From the NCBI GenBank assembly GCA_934229725.1, contig CAKQDX010000007.1, positions 1-64,000 of the forward strand: a stretch of 64,000 nt of DNA. The letters are read 5' to 3'. The translations under genes were made by a program, and so were the position numbers. Each line of letters begins with the position of its first letter. Within the stretch, counting starts at the first letter, position 1. This document shows positions 42,552 through 53,887 of this stretch, in pieces. The stretch is from an uncultured Streptococcus sp. GTDB lineage: Bacteria; Bacillota; Bacilli; Lactobacillales; Streptococcaceae. The notes under the pieces were generated by a model. That model did no database searches, was not told the DNA's origin, and saw only the letters and a list, made by a program, of their open reading frames with translations.

Positions 42552-43031
42552 ATGAAAACCAAACTGAATACCACTCAAAAACTTGTTCTGTCAGCTATTA
42601 TGATGGCTCTTTACATCGCTATCCTCTTTGTATCTCAAGCCATTTCCTTTGGTGCTGTCCAAATGCGTCTGGCCACGGCTTTATATGGATTAACCTATAT
42701 CTTCCCATTTTTGGTTGTCCCACTCAGTATCGCAAATGCTATTGCTAACTCATTTGGTGGTCTAGGATTGATTGATGTCGTCGGTGGATTCTGTGCCAGC
42801 TTTCTGGCAACTGGTAGCATCTATCTCATCCGTAAAGCTAAGCTGTCTAGCTGGTTTATCATTCTCCCAATCCTACTCGTTCCATCCTTAGTGGTGCCAA
42901 TCTGGCTTAGTGCCTTGCTCAAACTTCCTTATCTTGCTCTCGTTTTCAATCTCCTCCTAGGACAATTAGTCCCTTCAATCTTGGGAGCACTCCTTGTAAG
43001 AGAGTTATCCAAACGTGGATACAAAGACTAA
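42552..43031 (+). CDS. QueT-family membrane transporter (ECF S component type)
   Basis: 159 residues from the ATG at 42552 (SD AAGGAG, 6 nt). Five to six helices; the segment SFGAVQMRLATALYGLTYIFP corresponds to the QueT signature YGPYQFRIAEM. Probably the substrate-binding subunit for queuosine precursors or a related compound, using a general ECF module elsewhere. No preQ1 riboswitch is seen in the 73-bp upstream gap. Confidence 0.8.
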   Translation: MKTKLNTTQKLVLSAIMMALYIAILFVSQAISFGAVQMRLATALYGLTYIFPFLVVPLSIANAIANSFGGLGLIDVVGGFCASFLATGSIYLIRKAKLSSWFIILPILLVPSLVVPIWLSALLKLPYLALVFNLLLGQLVPSILGALLVRELSKRGYKD

Positions 43032-43066
43032 CAAAAATATCTCTGCAATGTGCAGAGATATTTTTG
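43032..43066. terminator. Bidirectional terminator
   Basis: Perfect 15-bp stem CAAAAATATCTCTGC / GCAGAGATATTTTTG with a 5-nt loop between two convergent genes. Confidence 0.95.
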
Positions 43067-43070
43067 TCTG

Positions 43071-44699
43071 TTAGTAATGATTTGCTATCTTGTAGGCTTC
43101 TTTTGGTGTGAGTTTATCTCCGAAAATAAGCAAATGGTAGTCAACACTAGTAGGGTCTTTTTGATACTTATCAACCCAATCTTGATCCATTTCAAGGTAA
43201 AGATTATAGGTTCCCAAGTCAGTTGTAACAGTGCCTACCTCATAAAAATTTTTGTAACGCTTTTGGTTATCTGATTCTTTCAATTTTTTGTACTTATAAT
43301 AGGTTCTTCCAAAGTCCATGAATTGGAATTCTTTTTTAGCCTTTCCAGAGCCTGTTGTTACCTCAACCGTCCCCTGGTTATTGGCTAGGTGTAAATCATA
43401 GATATAGTCGCCATGATTATTTTCATAGAAAATACCTGAAGTTTTACTCTCATTATCAGATAAAATCACAGTATTTACAAACTTAGCAGCTTGCCAAGAA
43501 AGTGGGACACCTTCATACTCACCATCATCCTTCATCCCTAGAAGTGACCAATAATAGCCAACATAAAAGGTATTAGACTTATTACGGTCTGTCACCAATT
43601 CACCCACCATCTTAAGATTTTCAGCACCGAGTCGGTAAGGGTTAGAAAGGTAACCAAAGACTGGGAAGAAATAAATGACAACCGTAAAGGTTAAGAGGGT
43701 CTTCATATTAATCTTATTGATTGCCCAGAAGAAATAAGCAGCTGAGAACAAGAGAGCGTAAGCAGCACCGTAGCTAAACTTATGAGCGTGAGCAATCAAG
43801 AGCAGAATGAAGAAAATAGGTTGGATAGGACGAATCTTGTGATAGATGATAGAGAAAACATCCTCCTTGTCTTCCTCTGATTTGAAAATCAAAGACAAGA
43901 CAATGGTCAAGAGAACAAAGAAAGCACCAAAACCGAAACCAACATCATTTGGACGGAAGAAATAAGCTAAGATGGACATATCCATCACCAAAAGCCAAAC
44001 AGAAGCGAATTTGATCATGTTACTACCAAATTTTTCAGCTGTCTGACTAGGAGCCTTCAGAGGCACCTCAAAAGCCCTTGCAAGAGCTCTCTCTTTGGCC
44101 AAACGTTCAGCTTCTATTGCCGCTTTCATTTCCCTCGTACGGCGCTCCTTCTGAAAATAATGAGCAATCTTAGTCGGTTCGTCCTGCCGTGACTTAGTAA
44201 TACTTATCAAAAGCAAATATTGCATGGCAAAGATAAGGGCTGTATTCCCACCATATTCCAAGAAAGAACCGTCCCACATACTAGAGACGATCGCAAAAAC
44301 AATATAGCCTCCAATCGACACTAAAACAGTGAGAAGCAAGTGAATCCAACGAAAACGGTAAGTGTATCTATCCGTTGTATCCCGTCCCAAAAAACTGTCA
44401 CGTGGGTAAAGATACCAAATAACGAAAATAAGTTCGATAGCCTGAACGGCCGTTAGAAAACCAACATAATTGAAACCAAAAATAGCCGCAACAACATTGA
44501 TGAGATAGGAAATAATGGCCAAAACTCGCAGGCTAGTGCGCTTAGACAATAGTCCGATGCTCATCAGGGTAATGGTTGAAAAGGCAGAAAATCCAGCGCC
44601 CATCTTATCATCAAAGATAAACACATTGACAAAGGCAAAAATCAAAATCCCCAAGAGAGTCATAACCTGTCTTTGCATTTCTTTTTTCTTTTCTTTCAT
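43071..44699 (-). CDS. Multipass membrane protein, unknown
   Basis: 542 residues: about eleven hydrophobic helices, interrupted near residues 175-220 by a basic, charged cytoplasmic loop (QKERRTREMKAAIEAERLAK), and an extracellular or soluble C-terminal part from about 385 (EYEGVPLSWQAAKF onward). SD GGAGGG. I do not recognise a family. It lies between a QueT-like gene and a WYL regulator, all minus strand from here to 48138. Confidence 0.75.
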   Translation of the reverse strand: MKEKKKEMQRQVMTLLGILIFAFVNVFIFDDKMGAGFSAFSTITLMSIGLLSKRTSLRVLAIISYLINVVAAIFGFNYVGFLTAVQAIELIFVIWYLYPRDSFLGRDTTDRYTYRFRWIHLLLTVLVSIGGYIVFAIVSSMWDGSFLEYGGNTALIFAMQYLLLISITKSRQDEPTKIAHYFQKERRTREMKAAIEAERLAKERALARAFEVPLKAPSQTAEKFGSNMIKFASVWLLVMDMSILAYFFRPNDVGFGFGAFFVLLTIVLSLIFKSEEDKEDVFSIIYHKIRPIQPIFFILLLIAHAHKFSYGAAYALLFSAAYFFWAINKINMKTLLTFTVVIYFFPVFGYLSNPYRLGAENLKMVGELVTDRNKSNTFYVGYYWSLLGMKDDGEYEGVPLSWQAAKFVNTVILSDNESKTSGIFYENNHGDYIYDLHLANNQGTVEVTTGSGKAKKEFQFMDFGRTYYKYKKLKESDNQKRYKNFYEVGTVTTDLGTYNLYLEMDQDWVDKYQKDPTSVDYHLLIFGDKLTPKEAYKIANHY

Positions 44700-44805
44700 A
44701 CTTTCCCTCCTTATGAAAATGATAGCGTTTCCACAAATCTATTTTAACACAAATAGAATCTCCTTGTCCGAAACAAAAAGGCATTCAGTCGCCTGAAAAC
44801 CTTTT

Positions 44806-45795
44806 TCACTTGTTATCTATTGTTTCAATCTTTAGAAAAACGAAATCTCCATCAAAACGTTGAATATACTTTTGAAAGCCCAATAAACTAAAGGTTTCAA
44901 TCTCATAGCTAACCTTATCAACACCGTCATTAGTAATCTCTTCAAGAAGATTTAGTTTGGGAATATCAGACTCCAAGACATCACGGTAGAGACCCGTATA
45001 TTCAAAAGTAATGCGAACCCATTCATTTCCCGAAAGCATTGAGAAAGCCTGATAGCGCACTTGCTCGTCTGTAATCAAACGATCCTCTTGCTCTGGACTG
45101 AGCGTGAAGGCAACCTTATTTTCAGATTTATGAATGGTCTGGAAACGATCAACACGGAAATAACGGATTTCAGAGAACTGATAATCACAGGTAAAGTTAT
45201 CATCCAATTTATAGGAAATACAGTAAAAATAGTGGTTGTCGAAGATAACAGAAATCGGAAAGACCTTATATTCCTCCACTTTTTCTCCAGGTTTACGATA
45301 ACTGAAAGCCAAGGGCCTTTGGTCCACAATGGCATCAAAAATAGCTGAAATAGCTGGTAAGAGTGACTTATCTTGATTTTGATAAATCTTCAATTCTTGA
45401 TAACTATCTAGCTCTAACTCAGTCAATTGTTTGATGCGTCTGCGTTCCTTGTCGTCTACAGCCCTCTCAACAAAGATGTTAATAATTTCTGATACCTCAT
45501 CTTTTCGAAGGGCACGACTTTCCAAAAGAATTTTAGACAAGATAACTGCTTGGTTATATTTCAGATTACCATATCCTTGCTCATATTGGGCATGGTAGGA
45601 ACCATATTTTCTAGAATATTTCACTTTCATATTAGGACGTAGCTCTGTCAAATTGTCCTTAAGTTCGCTAACATCCTCTTTAAGTGTACGCTCGCTAATG
45701 CCAAAGCGAGCCAGATAGTCCGTTTTTGAAATGTTATTTCCCTTTTCCAATTCGGACATAAAATACAAGAGACGTTTAGTTTTTGATGCTGTCAT
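44806..45795 (-). CDS. WYL-domain transcriptional regulator
   Basis: 329 residues: an N-terminal winged helix (KTDYLARFGISERTLKEDVSELK) and a central WYL-type ligand-binding domain (about 140-215: AFSYRKPGEKVEEYKVFPIS, then FDNHYFYCISY). WYL regulators respond to nucleic-acid or nucleotide ligands. The SD is an unusually G-rich AAAGGGGGA 7 nt before the start. Targets unknown. Confidence 0.85.
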   Translation of the reverse strand: MTASKTKRLLYFMSELEKGNNISKTDYLARFGISERTLKEDVSELKDNLTELRPNMKVKYSRKYGSYHAQYEQGYGNLKYNQAVILSKILLESRALRKDEVSEIINIFVERAVDDKERRRIKQLTELELDSYQELKIYQNQDKSLLPAISAIFDAIVDQRPLAFSYRKPGEKVEEYKVFPISVIFDNHYFYCISYKLDDNFTCDYQFSEIRYFRVDRFQTIHKSENKVAFTLSPEQEDRLITDEQVRYQAFSMLSGNEWVRITFEYTGLYRDVLESDIPKLNLLEEITNDGVDKVSYEIETFSLLGFQKYIQRFDGDFVFLKIETIDNK

Positions 45796-45879
45796 TATAA
45801 AATCCCCCTTTATAATTGAATCTCTTATTAGTAAAAAAATTGCTGTCTAATGAATAATTATTTCGTTATCATAAGTCCC

Positions 45880-46896
45880 TCACCAAGAGTAATGAGAAGC
45901 AGAATTATAGCTCAGAAAATAATCCTTCTTCTCCTCATTGTACTTAAAAGATAGTTTTAAAAATTTTGCTTTCTCAATAGAGCTATTCTGGTCAGTATAA
46001 CCAAGATCAATTGTCTTATGCATAACTCCTGAAGAATGCACGCTTATGCGCCTCTGAGCACTGTCTGCCTGAGGGTGTTCCCTCACCACCTCAGACAAGG
46101 GTGTTGCCGGTCCAAAAATTTCTTGGTCTTTAGTGCGTAACCGGTTAAGCTGTTCTTTTGTCCAGTCACTACTATAATTATCAACTACTGTAACGCCATC
46201 AACTGGATAAGTCGCTGTTCCACCATCATAAACATATTGACCTTCTTTGTTTTTTACAAAAATGAGATCAATATACTCTTTTTTATCTCCTCGGCTATAT
46301 TCTACATTTAAACCACTGGACTCCATCTCGGCATAATTTGGCTTTCCGTGACGTTTGATAATTGAGCGCAAGGTAGCTTCCTTAGGCTTCAAATTCTCAA
46401 AGTCTTCTTCAGTCCAGTTATAAGTCGCAGACGCATCTTCGTAATCCCGAGGATCATCACTATCAGCTTTATTCTCCGACTGAGATGCCTGCTGAGTCAC
46501 CCTGTATTTTTTCATGGCTTCTCGATAAATAGAACCGCCCAATGTGGCAATGAATGTTAGCCCAATCAATGCAACTACAACGGTCGTCCAGAGAAATCTC
46601 CTCAATTTTAGTCCTAATCTAAGGATAATGATTGAAAGCACGAAGCAGGCAATAATCACAGCTAGGTACAAGAATACTGGCTGATGCTTCCAAGATAAAA
46701 TAGCTGATACCAAGCTTACGAGCAAAAGTATCAGTGGAGAAACAAACGTGAGAAAGACATACCGCTTTTCAGCTTTTTCCACCTGAAAAGCAGACCCTAA
46801 CTCAGGTCCTTTGTCACTGAAAGCCGACTCAAAAGAATTCTCACTATTTATTATGTCATTATCATTGAAATGACTGTCCTTTTCCTTTTTAAACAT
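45880..46896 (-). CDS. Membrane protein with tandem extracellular domains, unknown
   Basis: 338 residues from the ATG at 46896, preceded by the G-rich SD GGGGAGGGGTGAG; upstream in-frame codons to 46911 lie within it. Acidic N-terminal tail, three helices (about 45-130), then two related domains of about 75 residues, starting YNWTEEDFENL and SDWTKEQLNRL. Each has a small helix pair and strands ending in FVKNKEGQYVYD or FKYNEEKKDYFL, which suggests duplication. Function unknown. Confidence 0.72.
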   Translation of the reverse strand: MFKKEKDSHFNDNDIINSENSFESAFSDKGPELGSAFQVEKAEKRYVFLTFVSPLILLLVSLVSAILSWKHQPVFLYLAVIIACFVLSIIILRLGLKLRRFLWTTVVVALIGLTFIATLGGSIYREAMKKYRVTQQASQSENKADSDDPRDYEDASATYNWTEEDFENLKPKEATLRSIIKRHGKPNYAEMESSGLNVEYSRGDKKEYIDLIFVKNKEGQYVYDGGTATYPVDGVTVVDNYSSDWTKEQLNRLRTKDQEIFGPATPLSEVVREHPQADSAQRRISVHSSGVMHKTIDLGYTDQNSSIEKAKFLKLSFKYNEEKKDYFLSYNSASHYSW

Positions 46897-46983
46897 CTCA
46901 CCCCTCCCCAAGATACACTCCAGAAAAATTTACTGGTTTTTACTATTGTAACAAATGAAAACGTTATTTTCTATAGAAATACT

Positions 46984-47013
46984 AAAAAAGCAACCTGAAT
47001 CAGGCTGCTTTAG
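46984..47013 (-). terminator. Terminator of the ligA-lipid kinase transcript
   Basis: AAGCAGCCTGA / TCAGGTTGCTT stem followed by a T run on the minus strand, about 110 bp beyond the lipid kinase stop. The intervening 3' UTR carries GACAGAC and GTCTGTC at its two ends (47116-47122 and 47020-47026). Confidence 0.9.
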
Positions 47014-47124
47014 AAGGTAGACAGACGATTTAAATGTGTCAAAAACTAAGACGGTCACCACATTTTTGCAATCAATCCTTACTTTACAATCGAAGTGAGC
47101 ATAAACCAAGACTCTGTCTGTCAT

Positions 47125-48138
47125 TTAATCATTTTCAATTTTTTCAGCTTCGCTACTGAATTTTTGTGCGATAGCCTCAAGAGCCAATTCATCGGTATCA
47201 GGAAGCGTGATGGCATCGTCTGAGATTTCATCAATATTGGCATAGAATTCAATGTGATTCTTAAGATTTTGCAGATGAATAGGGGCGTCTCCACCATATT
47301 CTCCATCGAGATTAATCATCATACGATCTTCACTTAAGGGCTCGATATCTAGCGAACTGGTTTTGATATAAGCAACTCTCTTATCATAGATGTGTTTTCC
47401 ACCTTGAAGAACCTGTCGAATAAGGTCAACCAGCTCAAAAAGGTTGGCTGTTTTAACCATGATTAGGGTAAATTTACCATCGTCCAGTTTAGCATCCGGA
47501 GCAATCGTTTCAAAACCACCGACCGAATTGGTCAAGGCAACGAAAATCATAGATATGCCACCTTCAAAGACGCCCTCATCATGTGTAATGCGAACTGGAA
47601 CCTTTTTAACTTGTGGTAGCAACTCTGCCCCCTTAACAAGGTAAGCCAAGTAACCAAGGACCGTCTTCAATCGACTAGGCACACTATAAGTTAATTCGGT
47701 AAAGGAACCTGCAGCCGCAATGTTGATGAAGTATTTATCATCATAGGCACGACCAATGTCCATCTGCAGGGTTTGTTTTTTAGCAATAACCTTGGCTGCT
47801 TCAACTGGGTTCCCTCTTGGAATCTTCAAAGCGCGTGCAAAGTCATTCGTTGTCCCCGTTGGAATAATCGCCATTTGGGGGCGCTTTTTGAGCGGAGCAA
47901 TTCCAGAAACCACTTCGTTAATTGTTCCATCACCACCGGCAGCAATGACCAAGTCAAAACCTGCTTTAGCGGCACGACTGGCCTCATTTTTAGCTGAGTT
48001 CTCTTCTGGTGTTGTTTGAAAGGCTGACGCTTCAAAGCCAGCACCTTCCAAAATATCCAATACCTCAGCAACATTTTTCTTCATAATTTCTTGCCCAGAT
48101 GTTGGATTATAAATTAAGCGGGCACGTTTTTGTTTCAT
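47125..48138 (-). CDS. Diacylglycerol/lipid kinase (DgkB/YegS family)
   Basis: 337 residues with the catalytic domain start RLIYNPTSGQEIM, the nucleotide loop GGDGTINEVVSG and PTGTTNDFARAL. In Gram-positives this soluble kinase recycles diacylglycerol from lipoteichoic acid synthesis. It follows ligA by 9 bp, with SD AGGAG, so the two share a transcript. Confidence 0.92.
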   Translation of the reverse strand: MKQKRARLIYNPTSGQEIMKKNVAEVLDILEGAGFEASAFQTTPEENSAKNEASRAAKAGFDLVIAAGGDGTINEVVSGIAPLKKRPQMAIIPTGTTNDFARALKIPRGNPVEAAKVIAKKQTLQMDIGRAYDDKYFINIAAAGSFTELTYSVPSRLKTVLGYLAYLVKGAELLPQVKKVPVRITHDEGVFEGGISMIFVALTNSVGGFETIAPDAKLDDGKFTLIMVKTANLFELVDLIRQVLQGGKHIYDKRVAYIKTSSLDIEPLSEDRMMINLDGEYGGDAPIHLQNLKNHIEFYANIDEISDDAITLPDTDELALEAIAQKFSSEAEKIEND

Positions 48139-48147
48139 ATTGAACTC

Positions 48148-50115
<1,968 letters not shown>

Positions 50116-50133
50116 TTATCATAAAAGCAACAA

Positions 50134-50157
50134 AAAACGCCTTTACAGACGTTAATT
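50134..50157 (-). terminator. Terminator of queT
   Basis: AACGTC/GGCGTT stem (one G-U pair) followed by TTTTTT on the minus strand, overlapping the queT stop codon region. Confidence 0.75.
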
Positions 50158-50666
50158 TAGGAAACAAAATCAATCACTTTGGCTAATTTTTTGATAAGAA
50201 TGGCACCGACCAAGAGGGAAGCCAATTCTCCCATAGCTACAGAGAACCAAGTTGCCCAAAACGGTGCATGAGCCACCAAGGTCAACTCAGCAGCAATAGT
50301 CACCATGAAGAATGAAAAATAAAGGGCAAAATAGACCTGAGCCTTGTCCAAGAGGCCACCCAAGATATCTTGGTTTTTAAAGCGGTCAAAGAAATGGACA
50401 CCCGAACCGACAAAAACCAAGGTTGAGAGACTACCAACGACCACATCAATCATGTTAAAACTAAAGAAGTTGGCAATCAAGCACCCCAAAGTCACAGCAA
50501 TAATATACTTGCGATTGTAAAATCCCAATAGATTAAACATTTCTGCAATTCGAAACTGGTATGGACCATACGAAATCAGATTAAAAGGTGGCACAATGGT
50601 CAAGACCACATAAAGTGCTGCCACAATAGCAATATGAGTTAAATCACGAATAGTTTGATTTTTCAT
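50157..50666 (-). CDS. queT: Queuosine precursor transporter QueT
   Basis: 169-residue ECF-type S component with five to six helices and the signature PFNLISYGPYQFRIAEMFN. It imports a queuosine precursor with a shared ECF energising module. A second, more distant family member lies at 42552. SD AGAGGAA. The 87-bp upstream gap holds a hairpin but nothing I can match to a preQ1-II riboswitch. Confidence 0.88.
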   Translation of the reverse strand: MKNQTIRDLTHIAIVAALYVVLTIVPPFNLISYGPYQFRIAEMFNLLGFYNRKYIIAVTLGCLIANFFSFNMIDVVVGSLSTLVFVGSGVHFFDRFKNQDILGGLLDKAQVYFALYFSFFMVTIAAELTLVAHAPFWATWFSVAMGELASLLVGAILIKKLAKVIDFVS

Positions 50667-50717
50667 TTTTCCTCTACAATCTTTCTATTTTTTCTTTGAC
50701 AAGAACACATTCCCGCC

Positions 50718-50747
50718 AAAAGAGCCTGGACCTCGCCAAGCTCTCTT
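50718..50747 (-). terminator. Hairpin between yihY-like gene and queT
   Basis: 12-bp stem (AAGAGAGCTTGG with CCAGGCTCTTTT, two G-U pairs, 6-nt loop), 7 bp beyond the YihY stop. Only four T follow and then GGCGGG, so it is either a weak terminator or an RNA processing hairpin in the queT leader. Confidence 0.5.
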
Positions 50748-50753
50748 TAGCAT

Positions 50754-51713
50754 CTAAGAATTGTCCTCGTCTTTTTTGTGTTTTGTGCTGTCATTACCAT
50801 CTCCTGAAAAACTATGAATAATGGTAAGCACATCTCCTCTTCGGCTGTGTAGTTCACCTTGCTTAAGCTCCTGATAGGTTGCATTAAAAATAGCCCCCAG
50901 AATCAAGATCCTTGCTAAAAAGATAAACCAAAGCATGAAGACGAAAATCATAATTGACCCGAATAACTTGATATCAACCAATCGACTCAGCGTACGAATC
51001 ACATAGGTCCCAAACAAATTGCTCAAATACCCAATCACCAAGGTTGTAAAAATAGTCCCCGGCATGATATAACGGATTTTTCGAATCTTCACATTTGGAA
51101 GAATGAAATAAAGTACCATGACTCCCAGAAATACCACTGCAACGCTCAAGGGCTGAATACTATTCAAAATCAGTTGAGTCAGATTAGACCCAATAGGATA
51201 GGTCTGATTTATAACTCGAAGGACCGACTGAACAATTGTGGATAACATAAGCGCAAAGGTCAGCAAAAACAAGATAACCAAACTCAAGAGTCCACCGATA
51301 ATATGACTGATAAAGACATCTCGGTGTTCTGAGGCACCATATACCTTATTAATGGCCTTTTGAAGTGATGATAAGGACTTAATCATGGTCCAAAATCCTG
51401 TCAAAGAGGCCACTCCCAATAATTGTCCAGAAGGTGTGGAGAAGACATCCTCGACAACATTGGCTGCAGGAGCATAAAACTGCTTAGGAAGATGCTCACT
51501 CATGAAATTCAAGAGATCAGTAGTATCAATATTCAGATAGGGAAAGACATTGGCTGCAATGACAATGAGCGGAAAGACCGTCAAAATCAAATAATAAGCC
51601 ACGGCAATGGTAGAAATATCTATCTCTGCACTACGATAATGTCTAAGGTAGACCTGCAAAGGTCGCCATTGAAGCCTATCTAGGAGACGGGCCATTATGC
51701 CTTGTCGTTTCAT
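50754..51713 (-). CDS. YihY/BrkB-family membrane protein
   Basis: 319 residues, six helices. Family segments STIAVAYYLILTVFPLIV and the central GVASLTGFWTMIKSLSSLQKAINKVYG are present. The molecular role of the family (once annotated as ribonuclease BN) is unknown. It follows map with 1 bp between stop and start, indicating a shared operon. Confidence 0.88.
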   Translation of the reverse strand: MKRQGIMARLLDRLQWRPLQVYLRHYRSAEIDISTIAVAYYLILTVFPLIVIAANVFPYLNIDTTDLLNFMSEHLPKQFYAPAANVVEDVFSTPSGQLLGVASLTGFWTMIKSLSSLQKAINKVYGASEHRDVFISHIIGGLLSLVILFLLTFALMLSTIVQSVLRVINQTYPIGSNLTQLILNSIQPLSVAVVFLGVMVLYFILPNVKIRKIRYIMPGTIFTTLVIGYLSNLFGTYVIRTLSRLVDIKLFGSIMIFVFMLWFIFLARILILGAIFNATYQELKQGELHSRRGDVLTIIHSFSGDGNDSTKHKKDEDNS

Positions 51714-51714
51714 A

Positions 51715-52575
51715 CTAATAAGTTCTTTCTTGGCCTTGAGAAGTTAAAATGACTGGACCATCTTTGGTAATCACAAATTGGTGTTCGTATTGGCAGGAAA
51801 GACCGCCATCAAGTGTTTTATGAGCCCAACCCGTTTTAAGGTCTGTATCAATTTCCCAAGTTCCTGTGTTAATCATTGGCTCGATGGTCAAGACCATTCC
51901 TTCTTTAAGGCGGAGACCACGACCAGCCACCCCATAGTTAGGAACCATTGGTTCTTCGTGCATTGTTGGTCCAACACCATGTCCAACCAAATCACGAACA
52001 ACCCCGTAACCACGACTTTCAGCATATTCTTGAATAGCTGCACCGATATCACCGATACGGTTACCAACTACCGCTTGTTCAATACCAAGGTACATAGCCT
52101 CACGGGTTACTTCCATAAGGTTTTTAACTTCATCAGAAGGTGTCCCAATCGCATAGGCCCAACAGGAGTCAGCCAAACCACCAGTGTAAGATTCTGTGTA
52201 TTTTTTAACCTGAGCAACATTATCAAAGTTCAATTTTGATACATCAAGAATGGATTTGTCAAGAGGTTCTGACAAGACCATATCCACTTTCAAAAGGTCG
52301 CCATCTTTCAAAGTATAGTGACGTGGAAAGGCGTGTGCTACCTCATCATTAAGGGAACAACAAGTAGCATAAGGATAATCCATAACGCTTCCTTCAACTC
52401 CAATTTGAAGAGGAAGAACATTTTCTTCTTTACAGCGACGACGCACATACTCTTCCACTTCCCACATATCCACTCCTGGTTTCAAGAGGTCACGTAGACC
52501 AATGTGGATGCTGGCAAGAAAATCTCCTGCCACATCCATTGCTTCAATTTCACGTGCTGATTTTAATGTAATCAT
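51715..52575 (-). CDS. map: Methionine aminopeptidase type I
   Basis: 286-residue metallo-enzyme removing initiator Met. Motifs TCCSLNDEVAHAFP, LLKVDMVL (metal Asp), ADSCWAYAIG (metal Asp), VGHGVGPTMHEEPMVP (metal His) and TIEPMIN (metal Glu). It carries the insertion of about 27 residues between the two metal Asp motifs that streptococcal Map proteins have. It precedes the YihY gene. Confidence 0.95.
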   Translation of the reverse strand: MITLKSAREIEAMDVAGDFLASIHIGLRDLLKPGVDMWEVEEYVRRRCKEENVLPLQIGVEGSVMDYPYATCCSLNDEVAHAFPRHYTLKDGDLLKVDMVLSEPLDKSILDVSKLNFDNVAQVKKYTESYTGGLADSCWAYAIGTPSDEVKNLMEVTREAMYLGIEQAVVGNRIGDIGAAIQEYAESRGYGVVRDLVGHGVGPTMHEEPMVPNYGVAGRGLRLKEGMVLTIEPMINTGTWEIDTDLKTGWAHKTLDGGLSCQYEHQFVITKDGPVILTSQGQERTY

Positions 52576-52606
52576 TGTATTCTCCGTTTTCTTTATATCT
52601 TTTATG

Positions 52607-53887
52607 TTAAGTCTTCTTAACTACAACAACTGATTTGCAGACAGTTTGATTGGCATGAGTAATTAACAGGTCCAGATGGGCCCGACGTCTGGTCTCAGCA
52701 ATAATACTCGGGGTAATCGTCACCTTATCATCAATCTGAGCCGCTTGAAGAAAGTAAAACATCATCTCTTCAATCACTAAGCCCTTCTGCGCCTGTTTTT
52801 TCATGATTCGATAAACAACTTCCTTAACCATCTCCGCAAGAACACCTTGGGTAAGGTTACCAGAATTATCAATCATGGTTGGTTCCACCTCAAAGTTAAA
52901 GGCATGCTTGTCTTGGTTCAGATTAGCTATCATTTGATCGCTAAAGGTGTGCAAATCACCACGATTATTATCTTGAAGTTCCTCTAAAACCTGTCGACGG
53001 GTGATTGTCCCTAGATAATGTTTTTCGTCATCCACAACAGGAATCATATCATAGTCTTCGAAAATCATCTTTTGAGCCACGGTCGCTAAACTAGTCTCGA
53101 GTCTGGTCACCGTAGGTTTTGTCATAATAGCTTTAAGCATGGTCGTTGGATGCTGGTTAGCCACATCACGCATGGTCACAATTCCAACAACCTGATTGTC
53201 ATCAGACACAATCGGAAAACGAACGAGATTGGTCCGCTTAACCACATTCTGATAATCCCTAACAGTCATCTCAGGAGTCATGTAAGTGTAATCTTCTCGT
53301 CTTGTATAAACCTGAGCAACTGGCTTGATATCTGTTTTAATCCGTACATTTGACAGGGCTTGGTTAATCATGGTAGCCACAGTAAAGGTATCATAGGTTG
53401 TGACCATGACTGGAAATTGTCTCAAACGAGAAAGTTCCTTAACCCGCTCAGAAACCTGAAATCCCCCTGTTACTAGGATAGCATTATTGTGCTCGAGGGC
53501 CAATAATTGAATATCTTCACGGTCCCCAACAATAAGCAAATCTCCCTTTGTTAAATAACGCGTGATATTCTCAATAGTCATGGCACCAATGTAAAACTTA
53601 CTGAAAACACGGTCCAAACCTTCGTGACCAGAAATAACTTCCGACTCTGTAATCTCAGCAATCTCTGCGAAAGTCAACTTGTCAAGACGTACTTGAACTT
53701 TCTTTTCAATTCGAACAGTACCACTACGAGGCCGAGTCTCAACCAATCCTCGATTTTCAGCCTCTTTAATAGCTCGGTAGGCTGTTCCATCAGACACCTG
53801 CAAGTGGTTAGAAATACTACGTACACTGACACGCTTACCAATAGGCAGAGCCTCTAAATAATCTAGAATTTCTTGATGTTTACTCAC
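52607..53887 (-). CDS. HTH-DRTGG-CBS-hotdog regulator (YtoI-like)
   Basis: 426 residues from the GTG at 53887, chosen because AGGAGG lies 6 nt upstream; the frame is open to 53992. Order: helix-turn-helix (about 1-60, VSVRSISNHLQVSDGTAYRA), DRTGG domain (about 75-180, LIVGDREDIQLLALEH), two CBS domains (about 190-310) and a hotdog/thioesterase-like C-terminus. This matches B. subtilis YtoI; the CBS pair probably senses an adenine nucleotide. The gene overlaps the upstream acetyltransferase by 8 bp. Confidence 0.87.
   Translation of the reverse strand: MSKHQEILDYLEALPIGKRVSVRSISNHLQVSDGTAYRAIKEAENRGLVETRPRSGTVRIEKKVQVRLDKLTFAEIAEITESEVISGHEGLDRVFSKFYIGAMTIENITRYLTKGDLLIVGDREDIQLLALEHNNAILVTGGFQVSERVKELSRLRQFPVMVTTYDTFTVATMINQALSNVRIKTDIKPVAQVYTRREDYTYMTPEMTVRDYQNVVKRTNLVRFPIVSDDNQVVGIVTMRDVANQHPTTMLKAIMTKPTVTRLETSLATVAQKMIFEDYDMIPVVDDEKHYLGTITRRQVLEELQDNNRGDLHTFSDQMIANLNQDKHAFNFEVEPTMIDNSGNLTQGVLAEMVKEVVYRIMKKQAQKGLVIEEMMFYFLQAAQIDDKVTITPSIIAETRRRAHLDLLITHANQTVCKSVVVVKKT

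Noticed and set aside
46930..47124. 64-codon frame directly after the lipid kinase stop
   Set aside because: It has no SD of its own and reads through a strong terminator; no recognisable protein features.
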